64,000 nucleotides of DNA from Ornithodoros turicata. Its lineage: Eukaryota > Arthropoda > Arachnida > Ixodida > Argasidae. Position numbers and translations under genes: made by a program. The stretch spans positions 128,540,123-128,604,122 of the forward strand of contig NC_088202.1 of assembly GCF_037126465.1 (NCBI RefSeq), read 5' to 3'. Under the pieces are notes generated by a model. The model was not told the DNA's origin, ran no database searches, and saw only the letters and a list, made by a program, of their open reading frames with translations. This document shows, one piece after another, positions 1 to 12,400 of the stretch. Each line of letters opens with the position of its first letter. The first letter of the stretch is position 1.

Positions 1-39
1 GCGTCAGCAAAAAAACAAAAAACAAAAAAGAGTTATTTC

Positions 40-130
40 TCAGCTGCATCTGCAGGATTTGAACCCAGGAACCCACGAACGAAATCACACACCACGCCGT
101 CGGGCGTCACGTTGCAATACTCCCCTCGCT
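40..130 (-). repeat. Possible tRNA-derived SINE fragment
   Basis: The minus strand carries GGGTTCAAATCC, a good Pol III B-box, about 45 bases downstream of a weak A-box-like stretch. Only the B-box is convincing. Confidence 0.3.
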
Positions 131-350
131 GATTGGCCGGTGCCCGAGCAACATTTCGGTCGGGGAGCCATTACGAGCAAATCGTGTTGCTGGAGGTTGT
201 AGGTGTCGGCCGAATGCCAGCAATTAGAAAATTGCTCATAGTTGCAGGAAAAAGTTGCCCCGTCTGAACGCTGCCCAGGAACCCGAAACCCTTGACATAA
301 CCCGCGTTAACCTAAGCGTTCCTTACGATTTTTTTTCTCCTCCGTTTCAG

Positions 351-483
351 GTCTGGTGCTGAGCGAGCACATCCGTCACTTCGAGCCGTTGTACTTCAAT
401 CACAACGGCTTCAGAGACCAGCACCACCGAAGCAAGAGATCGCCAAAGCTAGACATTAGGCTCGAATTTGCTGCCCACAGCAG
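351..483 (+). CDS. ADAM10: ADAM10 exon A: N-terminal prodomain
   Basis: Acceptor tttcag before 351 and donor cag|gtcat after 483. The product includes [12 protein letters not shown] and HHRSKRS, matching the IRHYEGL...RAKR stretch at the start of mature ADAM10 prodomains. The exon begins in the third-to-last codon position (two bases complete a codon from an upstream exon) and ends two bases into an Arg codon. Confidence 0.9.
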
Positions 484-3400
484 GTCATATATTTATATAT
501 ATCAGGAATGTCATATATTTATTGATGTTCGCTACAGAAATAAGAGATTTGCAGAGCTCGACCCATATGACGTCACAGCTGGCAGAGCATATGCAAGGGA
601 AAATTATCGCGGTACGGAGGAATCTGAGTACTAAGTATCCATGGGTTGTTAGCTACTAGTCAACGGAGCTAGGTGCCATGAAAATGAAATCATGCATGTC
701 CAGTTTGTGTGAAACACCGAAAGGAACCGTACCAGCATTGACTTGACCATATGAGATATGTCCGAAAGGAAATTGCCAATAACGTCGCGGTACGGTTTGT
801 GCATACATCGTACAGCGGAATGTAACTGTCACCGTTCGACAGGTCTGCATGGCTATTTCTTTCCGTACTTTCATAACCAGTATAACCGACATTATTGTCC
901 TTTCCGTTACTATTGCATTGTGCTTCATCGAATATCAGGCTGCCAGACATCTGTGTGGACATGATTCAACCATTATAACCAGCCAAAGCAGCCCTCTTGT
1001 TATATGTGCGTACAAAGCTTGCGCGGGTATTCTGATCTACTCTTATCTCCATGTTACACAGATTGTTCAAGTTGCGTATGAAGCGCGACACCTCAGTGTT
1101 CAGTCCGGACGTGGCCTTTGAATCATCAAGTAGAGGTCTTATATCGTACGACACCTCAAGGGTTCTCAAGGGGTACCTGGAAGGTGAGGAACTTGCTGAC
1201 TGATATGCCCAGCACAATGGATAGAACCCAGTTAGTCGCAGATAGGCTTAAGCATTATACGAGGAGGTTGTGAAATAAGAGTCTATAGTGTGTCCACGTT
1301 CGTTGCACTATTTTTGCAGACGACGAAGAATCCTCTGTTGAAGGCGTCATCACAACAGACGGCCATTTCGATGGCGTCATAACAGTTCGTAGCGGCGAGG
1401 CTTTTTACGTAGAACCTGCGGGGAGGTACTTCGACGAACCGCAGGACTTTCACTCCGTCATCTACAAGGCGTCGGACGTCAGCTTTCCGGCTAACGTAAC
1501 CTGCTTCTCTAAGAGACCAGACTGTGACGCGGAACCTTCGTCATCGTCAACTCCATCCGGGCGTCTTCGTCGAAGTCTGGAGGAGGACGCATTGCACGTG
1601 TCCCAGCCGCCATTGTACTGGCGTGAGGGAGACGCACTGCACTACAAACAAGAAGTGTCGGACTCTGCAGCGTTAGGTATTCGATCAGTGCAGAGGACGC
1701 AGTGGGCGAGCGGGGACAGGGTGGGGAAGAACGTGGTGATCGACCCTAAGAAGACAACGTGTATGCTGTATCTGCAGGCGGACCATTTGTTCTTTCAGAA
1801 GATGGGCTCTGAGGAAGCCTGCATCGAAACCATGACTCGACACGTGCAGAAGGTGAACAGCATCTACAAGACCACAGGTATGGTGGAGAATTTGTTGAGT
1901 TGGTTGATTGATTGATTGATTGAACATGAAAGCAAAATATGGAGAGGTTAGTCCCGACCAAGTGAGGACCAGCTACTCCAAAACGTGTTTGTGGGTGCAA
2001 CAACAGAGCCAGAAATGATAATTTGAGTAAGAATTGAGAAAGAGAGAAAGAATGAGAAAATGGAAAATTTGTCTTCATTTACTTGCCTGACCATTTTGTT
2101 TATAAAAGGTAACTACCAGAGGGATTCTTATTGGAGGACTTCCTCAGAACAGTCAGAAGCCTTGTTTAGAGCGACGTGCAGTCTCTTGATGTAATGTTTG
2201 ATGTGACAGAAGAGAAAAAAAAGTCCCTTGACCTACTTAAGTAGCGTATATATTAAAGGGACCATGAAATGATTTACCCGAATTCCGAGTACTCTGCATG
2301 AAATGGTTCACATAAACACATCGACTTTTATCCGTCAGTGGTACCAGGGGCGCAATTACCACACAAAAATAGCGAGGCGTGACCGCCGGATACATCCCTT
2401 TGAATCGAGCTTACGTCATTAACATCCAGTTCTTTCAGCCAGTTGTGGACGACCGGGAGCACTCACCCAGGGGGACCACATGGGGCGCATGGTTTCGGTT
2501 TGGACAACAAACGACGCTGTCGTATATCTGCCATCGAAATCCGTAGAAATATGGCGAAGCGCAAATTGTCAGCGAGGACAGCGCTTTGATGCCATCTTAG
2601 CTACAAGTCAAGTTAAAACATATTTCATGGCGAAGTTTGCAAGCTTGCTTGCAAATTTTGCAATTTGCTCGCAAAGGACCGTCGGCCAATCGGCCACATC
2701 CCCTGTGCTTGACGTCACGACCAGTTCGCCTTGCAGGCGGGTCGTAGCAGCCGCCGCAAGCAGACGCCAATATTGGTCCAATATTGGTCCAGTATGGGCT
2801 CTTTGACCTGATTGTGAGCTTCAAGTGGTTCTCAAGCAGATCACAGTATGATGCACTGTGCTCAACGAGTCCCTTGGCCATGTAATGTTCCACTATTGGG
2901 CCTATATGGTTCCAGAAGACCGTGAGCATGAGTGTGGACACCTTAGGATTGCCAGGAACTTCTTTGGTATTGGTGACGTAGTGTGTCGCCACTCCTCGCT
3001 TGCTCACTTGGTCTCTGACTGGGCATGCAGATCCAGCATTCGTCACCGGTGACAATGTGTCGAAGAAAACCATCTCCCTCGGCTTCATAGCGTCGCAGTA
3101 GCGTCTCGCAAGGTCGGGGTAAATTGTTTTGGTATTCGCCTGACGGATACTTTGTGGTACTGCAGAATGTCATGAATGTGGTGCGCCGAGCCGTGACTAA
3201 CGTTCAACTCTTCAGTCAGTGATGATGACACGCTAGTTTCCCTGTATGAGCTCTTCGATTTCACGGATTTTTTTTCGGCGGCGTCGAAGGGTGAGGTCGG
3301 CCGCAGTGAAATGCGTCCCTCAAGCTAGTGTCCCTGGATTGGGGAAAGTACAGTCATCCTCTGATCTTCGCCGCCGCGACCTTGGAGCAACAATGGCGAC

Positions 3401-6400
3401 CGTAGTATGTAAACAAATGCTGCAACCCGCCATTGTTTCTCCACGGTCGAGGCGGGAAAGTATGGCCTTACTTTCCCCAATCCAGTGACTTCAACTCAAA
3501 CTTGACACTCCACTTTGGAACTCTTTGGGCCACTCGTACGCCTGTCGAAGTGCCACACAGATGTCTTCGTACTGCTTCAACATTCTGCGATGACTATATG
3601 CGGGTTTTTCGTCCCCTGCGCCCCAAACTTGCACTCCCTGTGGCGTGCTCACGAGGGCGCGGTCATATGGAAAGCGCTGTAGCCACGTGACATTTTCCGT
3701 CAACCCGTTGTGCCGGCATGTACTGGTCTCCCTAGCAGAGAGCCAAAACAAATTTGCAGCGAAGCAGTCTATCACGGGATTTCATTTTTGTTATCGATAC
3801 ATTGCGATAATTTTTTTTTTGTCTCTGCCACGTAGATAGGACGAAGGAGAAGGGAAAGGGCCGCGTTTTTTTTTTTTCTTTTTTTTTTCTCGAGTGAGAA
3901 AGGGTCGAATGAAACACAATTGATATTCGCTTTGGCACACCAACAGAGTATTTTGCGCATTTCTTCATCTTCGTAACCTAAAATATCAGCCACCACTGTT
4001 CCATCTATCTCGTCGTCGTTTATTTCGCAAATTGTCACAAGCGTGGTGTTTGTTGTTTGACAAACACGCTTTGTAAAAAATATATAAAGAAATAAAAGAA
4101 AGAAAAGAACTGATTTAGGCAAGTAAATACGATTCAATTGAAATAAATCTGGCTATTTTTAATAAAAACTGTGATTTTTTACAATCCTCGTTATGATTAT
4201 GACAAATCTTCACCCTAAGCTGAAACAATGGGTCGGACTCGTTGTTGCACCAGTGTTGGTCCATGGCTTTCATTCCAGAATCACTTCGCACAGCGACTAA
4301 CAAATTACCGGACTCGCAGACGGAACAATGGAGAATGTAATCAGGCACATGTCGAGGAGGCTGGCAATCGAGAGCGACTGCTTGAACAAAGAGAAATTGT
4401 CATCTGTCGCTTTCGATGATGATAATGCCGTAGAGTGATGGCAATTCTTACAGCGCGTTGAATACATGCACGATAGATTGCGTTTTCAGTGGAATCGCCG
4501 AAAGCAAAAACAAAAAAGGACGGAGAAAATTGAATCTTTTGTTAGCCGTAGCTTGATGTAAAGCAGTTTGAGAAAGGGCAAATACACAAGCGGTTCAAAG
4601 CGGCATGAATACGGAATGAATTCCATGCAGCGTGAACGGTATTCATCATATTTTCCGCTATACGCTCATTGTTATGGACCAGGAGGAGCCGTATGTGCTC
4701 AAATTAAAATGCGACTGGAAATTGTTTAACCACTTGTGAATGGTCTCCACTTGCAAATATCATTCACCTGGGTATACGACTATGCGTGACGCTTATAACA
4801 CTGAAAGTGCGGTGCGTGGTTCGTAACAATGTTACGTTGCATTATGTCACGATATGTAAAATTTTTGGATGTCACAAAAAGTAGTGAACAAGTGCAAAGA
4901 CGTGCGTGTTCGCCGAATGTCACAAATAATGTCCTGATTTCTGTCTAGCACGCAGATTATAGACTAACTTTGACGTAGAGTCACTAAATAGTAAGCAGAG
5001 TAGTGACATTGATCCACGCCGGCGAGCGAGCCCGCCATCTTGGTTCCTGGGCGGCTTAGTCGCCTAGCAATGGGATGCCAATCTCCCCCTTTTCCGCGCA
5101 GTCGAGCAGGCTCGCAACGCAACCGACGAAACTGGTTTTGGATGGAGGGGACTCAACATGGACGGCACGTTCTTGGAAGGAGAAACCACGTGACACGATT
5201 GGCCCAATCGCGGACACCGAACTGCGGCTCTGGTGCGGAAAAGGAATGCGATACTCTGTACCCCTATTTAGTGACTCTACTTTGACGTAGAGCACTAGTT
5301 TGATGTAATTAAATGCTGGCTGTGGGCCATGACACGAGCACCAAGAGATGATCACAGCATAGACGATAGCCATCGACATCACACTTTCTCGCGTGTCATA
5401 AACTGTGATGTTAGTATAGGATGCGCCACCCTTCGACATCGCCACAATTCTGGGCCATGCAGCAAGCCCTATTACTGTAGATAACCAAACTATTGTTAGG
5501 CAGAAACCCGAGACAGGTGTAGCCAATGGAGGTAGGGTTTTTAATAGCAGCCGGAAAGGATGGAGGCCGAGACCAGAATGAATTGGGCGCGGTCTCGCGC
5601 GATGGTCGTAGCGATGGGTATGATTGCGATCGGTGATCTTCCTCACACTGTGTTTAGCACAAGCAGCTTTTTCTGGAGGAATCAAAACGCTTTTTTGGCG
5701 TATGGGTAAATTACACAGTGTAATACACGGACGGAGGCCTAGGTATGATACTCAGCAGATCTAGGGAGGGTGTGACTTCGAATTCCACCAACGCTGTACA
5801 GAGTGTCATACACACAACAGCTAAATCACAGTTTACAACGACGATGCAGGAACAAGAAAAATTTAGAAATCTTTAGAAGTGCTGGGCGCGGCCCTTCATC
5901 CAGGGTCTTTTTGTTTTAAAGTCCAACGCCGGATGTAGTTCCCTGAAAGGACCACTGTTTTTCTTTTTCTTTTATTATCGAAACACAATAAAACACCCAC
6001 AGGCAAAATGAACAAAAATTAAGGTAGAATATTGTGCGAAACGTGTAAAAGTTAATTTTTATTGCCGGTTTCTTCGAGACAGTCCACAATGCTTATTGCT
6101 TTGGCGGCACAGTCTGATGCCGGCATCGCATACAGCCCTTACCCCGTCCCCCTCGAACACTAGACGAATCGAACCTGACTGACGTAACCTAACACAATAT
6201 AATATAATCCAACGCCAGCCTACCTTTCACAAGATGGCGGCCTCCACATCCGTTAGGCTTAGCAAGGCTGTGTCTGCTTTAGATGGTGAAAAACAATCGC
6301 ATACAAGAAATGTTCTAGACCACACGATTTTATATTGCGTATATTTTTCGATTCGGTACGCGACCCTCTTTGACACATGTATGCAATATTTAGTTTTTAT

Positions 6401-9400
6401 TTTTTTAAACGTTTTCGATCATACTTAAAACCCAGTGGTGCCTACTGAACTACGCCCCAAACGCCTTTCCGAACAGCCGTAAATATTCCTCAACGGTACG
6501 CGGTACAATACCGATACAATGAACGGTACAGTACCTTTAATTGTACGCGTGACGTAACTGGAGAATGCCAAATCTAGGAACGAAGTCGCCGCTGCAGGGG
6601 CGATGTTTCTTGTTTCCAATAGGCTATATACATTTTAGCTTCGTTAGAGTTAAAAGCTATATACTCTTGGAAAAGAATAAGGCACACGCGTAACACAGTA
6701 ATCACAAGACCCAGATAGGATGTGTGTTATTGTTTAACCAACTTACCAACGAAACGACAGACTCGAATATAGGCAACAAGCGTTCATCGTTATTCGATGA
6801 TTATGCTAGCTGTTTCCACCACCACCTCCACAGCCGATTATGCGGATTTAGCTGAGATGCGCAAGGAAGAAACTAGTGTGCATACCACCACGTATACATA
6901 AAAGCAATCGGTAAAATCAGTCAATGTTTTTGCTTTACTCATTTCGTTTTGTTTTGTTTTTTGTTTTTTTACTCTGTCGCGTATCCTCCATTTCTTTCAG
7001 ACTTTGACCAAGATGGCCGTTCAGACAACATCTCGTTTCTCATCAAGCGGATCAAGGTGCACACGGCAGAGGCCATGCGCGACCAGGAGTACCGCTTCCC
7101 GGGCAACTACGGTGTAGAGAAGTTCCTGGAACTTTTCTCCGAGGAAGACTACGACGCCTTCTGCCTCGCCTACATGTTCACCTACCGCGACTTCGAGGGC
7201 GGCACCCTGGGCCTCGCCTGGACGGGGGACCTCAAGAATGCTGGAGGGGTCTGCGAGAAGAATGGGGTAACGAAGGTTTTTCCCTATAGGGCATGCTACC
7301 TTCCTACTGTTAGCGAGTATGCCCTTGCATGGTTTTTTTCATCCCTGAATGAGCACGCAAGCTTGCACAGAGACGTACTTTGAAGCATGAAATAAAAAAC
7401 AGTTGTCGTGGCTGGTGTCGCTGTAGTTGATGTGTCATTAGGCATATGAGCAGGCTTCATATATTATGAAACAATTAGCTTGTGAGTTGCTTCGCACTTG
7501 GAATTCAAGAGATTCCTCCGGTTCTCCGCTCTGGAACTTTCTGTCTCAGCGTTTCATGAGCTGCATGATCTAGAACTTCCGCGGGGAATAAGCCATTATA
7601 CATTTGTGCTTACGGTAAGGCAATGCTAGCGATATAGCCGGCATCCATGTTTGTGTCCTTGCGTTAAAATGACCGAAAGTTGACGAAATTTTAAGCGTAT
7701 TACGAGGCTCCTTGCAGCGAGGTTCAAGGGGCCGTAAACAGGCCACCAAACATTTCATAAATAATGGCACCCCATGAAAGAACACAGATCATAATACCTA
7801 AATATACAATTCGTTCGGCTCGTGCCAGCTCAGTGACCCATATAAGTGCTTTCAAATATGAGTAACCAGCGCGACTCTCTCCACCACACATACGTCACAT
7901 GGCTACGTAGCGTTTCGCCGTCCAATCGGGGGGCCGAGCTCCGCACATGACGTTTCAAATTACCAGCCAATAAAGATACTTCATTATCAGCTGTCAGTCG
8001 GAGCGCTCAGTTTGTTTGTGTGAAACTACATTTTGCGCTCCGTGGTTCCGAAATTCAACGTCATGACATCTTCAACATCTCCGGCTGGCGCAAACGCCAA
8101 AAATTGGGCTGCTATCACATGACACGATTCGAACCTGGGTGCCTCCAAGTCACGACGTTACATGGCCAGCACGCTATCCACTGTGTGTGCCACGCGAGCT
8201 GGTGACGCGATGCCGCGTGGCTCAAACCACGTGCGACGAAATTTTACGACGAACTTCGGGCGGCAAGATAAAGTGCGGCGGCACGACGTGGAATGTTCGC
8301 TGACTGCGTTACATGGAGCGAAGAAGCAGCGGATGTCGCTGCGCGTTCGTTGCGGGGCTGTCAGTGTGTCCAGACAAGTGAAACACGTTGTGGTCAAAGA
8401 TGAAACGAACAAGCAAGCTTTGGAGACTATTATTCCTGCTTTCTAATAATCAAACTACGCTATAAAAGTGTGTAGTCGATTAAACGATTTTTAGTCTTTT
8501 TGGCGCCGTCATCACATTTACTTGCCTATTTCGTGGAACGCGCGCGGAAGTAGAGTGCCGTCTGGCTACACTGCGCGGGGAGACAGTCGTAGGAGAAAGT
8601 GCCGCTGCCCAGATTGATATGGGGGTCCTCAGGCGCCTTCTTCTTTTGAAGAATAAACTATTGCTCATGAAGTTGAGAGAGCTTGCGAAAAAAGAGGAAA
8701 GGAAAAGGAAGTTATGGGTGCATCCGACATGGCAGCCAAGAAAAAATTCTAGACGCGCCGCTTTTGATGTCATTGATGGTGCTGGGCCTGGTACAACGGG
8801 TGAAGAACGCGCGAGGACGATGACGACTACGTACGGCGAGCGGAAGACGGAAGTCGGGACCAGGAGCCCTAATTGGCTGTTTTCCAGGCGCTTCCAGCTG
8901 GCCGCTTCGGCCGACAACGGCAAGCCCTTTCACCATCACCACCACCACCACCGCTTCCTGGAGCGTCAGACGCCGAGCGAAATTTTCTGGCCTGGCTAGA
9001 TCGAATGCCGGCGGCATATTTATGACGCCAGGCGTCGAGCGAACGACGCCGGGCGAAGTTCGCCGACTGTTCGTCGCATATTCGCTTCATGTAACCCGCC
9101 CTTAATAGCGTCATCGATAAACGTGCATCGGAATTACTCCGAAACCACCGGGGTGCTTGGCGCTCTACACTGGCAGTGCGCTGGGCGAATATGAAACTGC
9201 ACTGCACTGGTGGATCAGGTGGATAATAGCGCGCGCCACCTAGAGATCTGTGCTCGTTGTGGCTCGTAGGCTGCGCGACCCGTAGCGAGCAGCACCTGGC
9301 GGGCGGCACCGATCCAATGCCATGCTGACGATGACTGTCTGCTGCTGCTTGCCCGGCTACACCTAGCTACTCGCCGCTAGCGCCTTCCGCCGTGCTTCCA

Positions 9401-12400
9401 GAAATCGCGATGCTTCTTGGGATTGCACCCTGGCGCTCGGCCGGTTTTCTCGGTGTGGGTTCGGGGCAACTCAGTGCTGCACTGAACGGGTGCATTCCTT
9501 TAACATAGGACGTTCAGTGCGCACCAGTGCAGCTATCGAGGACGACAAGCCGCACCAGGTCGCACCGGGGCGCACCGGTGCAGTTTATCGAGGACGGTAT
9601 AAGATTCCGGGAATGTAGCGCCGGATATTCATTTGCGCTCGCGGTGTACTGCGTGCTAGTGCGCGGAAAACGTAGTGCGCGTGTGATACCTAAATTGAAC
9701 GCATTTCTTTTTCAGTTTGAGGTTGTAACTGTTTAGATTTTGAATAGAAGAGGATTCATATTCATCTAGTCCAATTCCGCAAGTGAAATAAAATCATACG
9801 TGGAACACTCGATCGTAATTGGTGAGGGAAGCGCTACATCAAAATGACGTAAAGTTAGAGCGCAGGGCGGAGCTAAAAAGCGAAAGAGCGCAGTGGATAT
9901 TTCATCCGTATGCAAACGCCGTTTGGCTTTGAGCGCTAGTAATTGCACGGAGTTTTCACTGCCTAAGTTGCAATAATATAACACAAAGAAATGCTACCTG
10001 TTTACGGCACCTTTCACGTACCATCTTCAGACGAATCTGCCGTTAAATACTTCACTCTTCCATTACTCTTCTCTCTTCTATAACAGAGGGTAATACTGGT
10101 TCGTCCCGATGTAACAGCTGTAGCAACGTGAAAGACTGTTATCACAATGTGATTGCAACCGTTTTTTTTTTGGGGGGGGGGGGATTAAGGCCTGATATTT
10201 GAAGCCCGTGTCCTGTAGCTACGGCTTCACTGCTTCTCTCATATTACATTCGCTACTCATTTTTGAATGCACAGTTCAGGAATAAGCCATTACCAACTGC
10301 ACCTAAGCTATTTTCAATAGAAGTATTCCAGAATATCCCATATAAGCGGCACCAAAGTCCAACCAAACACTCTTTTCCGTCGATAACCTTCCGCGGTGAT
10401 ATATGATAAGCTTACATCTAAGCTATCGGTAGTAGAGCTTAAGGATGTACTTTGTCCCGCGTCTGTAAATATCGCGTACAAGGTTGCATTCTTCTGGGAA
10501 ATCGTTCCCTTCGACATACAGGAGGGAGCACTTAGTGCAGGAAAAACGCAGCCCCGTCCCGTGGGCATGAGCGATCCATTTAGTATGATCAAGACGACGA
10601 CACAAATGTGAACGATGTACAAAAAGACATAGTACACATATTGCATGAAAACGTGAGCTATAAGAAAGACTCTCAATAGCTTTCCCAGCGTCTAGGAAAG
10701 AGGACGGAGCCAGAACACGACAACAATGAATGCAAAAGCAGAAGAAGCTGACTGAAGCTACGATGCGATGTTTTGCGTATGCTGACCTCCGTCTTTTGAA
10801 TCCCTTTTGTGGTGTGCACAGGTACGCACAACACGCATAGGTACATATAGCTGGTACACCCATACGTGAACGCAGAGAGACTTTCAGAAAACATTCGTAG
10901 TGCCATCTGCGTTTGTGCACCATTTGTACATGCTTAGTGATTTGCTAGCTGCGTTTACATGAAAGCAACGCAAGTCGACTTTACTGAAGTCGATGCGTCG
11001 TCTGCATGTAAACCGGTCTATATCGACTTAAAAGAGAAGTCGCTCGCGTTGGGTAGCTCAGACGACGAATGTCGACTGAGCTCCGCTATGTAAACCGCGA
11101 CAGTCAACTAGCAGGTAGCCCGTAGCAACTAGCAGGTACCGCAGGTAGCCCGTACGGCATAGACTTCGGTCGAGCTCAACTCTTGCGGTGCGTGTGCTTT
11201 TCGGAGTGTCGTGCTTCGTTGTCATGACAACCGTGTCGCGCCGCATCCGTAACGCATGAAAATGCAACAGTGTAAACCAGGCATTTGCAGTCACTTCTCA
11301 TACGTAACTGCCAGATGCCTCGTCATCCCTCGCCTCAGAATAGAATAGGTGGATGATGGCAAGAGGTGGTGGAAGAAGAAGAAGAAGAAGAAGGAGAAGA
11401 ATAGCTGGGAGCTCAGCCAGCGCGGACTCCCATGCAGTCCGTAAAAATACATATATGCAAGTGATGCCTGTCTGATTATGAACACAATGGTGTGCCGAAA
11501 GGCTGCAAAAGTATATGTGAAGTAAAAGAATTCACCCGATGACAAAGTTGTGTATAACGTATCTAAATTTCAAGGTTACAATTCAAAGATGAGGGTGGCG
11601 CTTCAGTCGAGGATCAGTCGACTGAATCCTGCACAGCTCTATGGCGCCTTTGTCGACAGTCATGTAAACCGCCGCCAGTCGACCCTAACGATCAGTCGTC
11701 TAGTGCCTTCAGTCGACGTGTCCGCCCATGTAAACGCAGCTATTGTAACTTGGCACGTTGATGCGTTCGAAACTCGTAGATATTTTGGCATGTAGTGTCT
11801 CTCGCATGGATCGCACGCATTTTTACTCGTTGCATGGTCCTCAGTTATCAGTAGCAACACTGCCACCTTGGATCTACCACAACTATTTGGTTTGTCTTGA
11901 CTAGAATGAATGCAGAAAAAAGATACCTGAGCACACCCTATAGCGTAACCTATACACATAACATAACCTATACGTAAGTAACAAGAAAAGGATGACTCTA
12001 GGGATATGTATGGCTGTATCCGCAGCACTACCGGGGCAGCCTCAAGAGCCTGAACACAGGCATCGTGACGCTGCTCAACTACGGCAAGCACGTGCCCCCG
12101 ATTGTGTCCCACGTGACCCTGGCACACGAAATAGGACACAACTTCGGCTCACCGGTAAGTAATAACACGCACATACCCACAGGTCCACCACCCCAGATGA
12201 GTTCACATATCGTAACTCATCACTAGGTCTACACTACAATGTTCTATAGAATATTTCGACGAGTATGGTTCCCAGGTCCCAGCACACAGCCTTGGTGATG
12301 CGATGACTCCCCGTATGAATGAATGCACAATAAAAAGGTGGAGGTGGTATTTCCACAAATACGAAGCAGGCTACTCTATAACACTTAAATCGATCAATAT

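Larger units (their letters stand above)
1878..7000 (+). other. ADAM10 intron, repeat-bearing
   Basis: Holds a mariner remnant, a 152-bp MITE and a 304-bp hAT-like MITE, listed separately. The remainder (1900-2740, 3490-4970, 5290-7000) is AT-rich with poly(T) runs; I see no gene in it. Confidence 0.7.
7267..12025 (+). other. ADAM10 intron, repeat-bearing
   Basis: Contains a SINE-like unit (8105-8215), a short CAC run (about 8930-8951), a T/G homopolymer pair near 10162-10183 and a large fold-back element (10946-11742). No other gene is visible. Confidence 0.65.

Noticed and set aside
8480..9309. Cluster of overlapping ORFs of 100-147 codons on both strands
   Set aside because: The GC-rich stretch keeps several frames open at once; compositions are repetitive (RRRR, HHHHHH) and match no family.
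10162..10183. Poly(T)/poly(G) run, with similar G or C runs at 13926, 13967, 14068, 18707, 35171, 37892 and 55222
   Set aside because: These lack the AATAAACAT context of LINE tails and have no visible target duplications; they could be simple repeats or sequencing artefacts.
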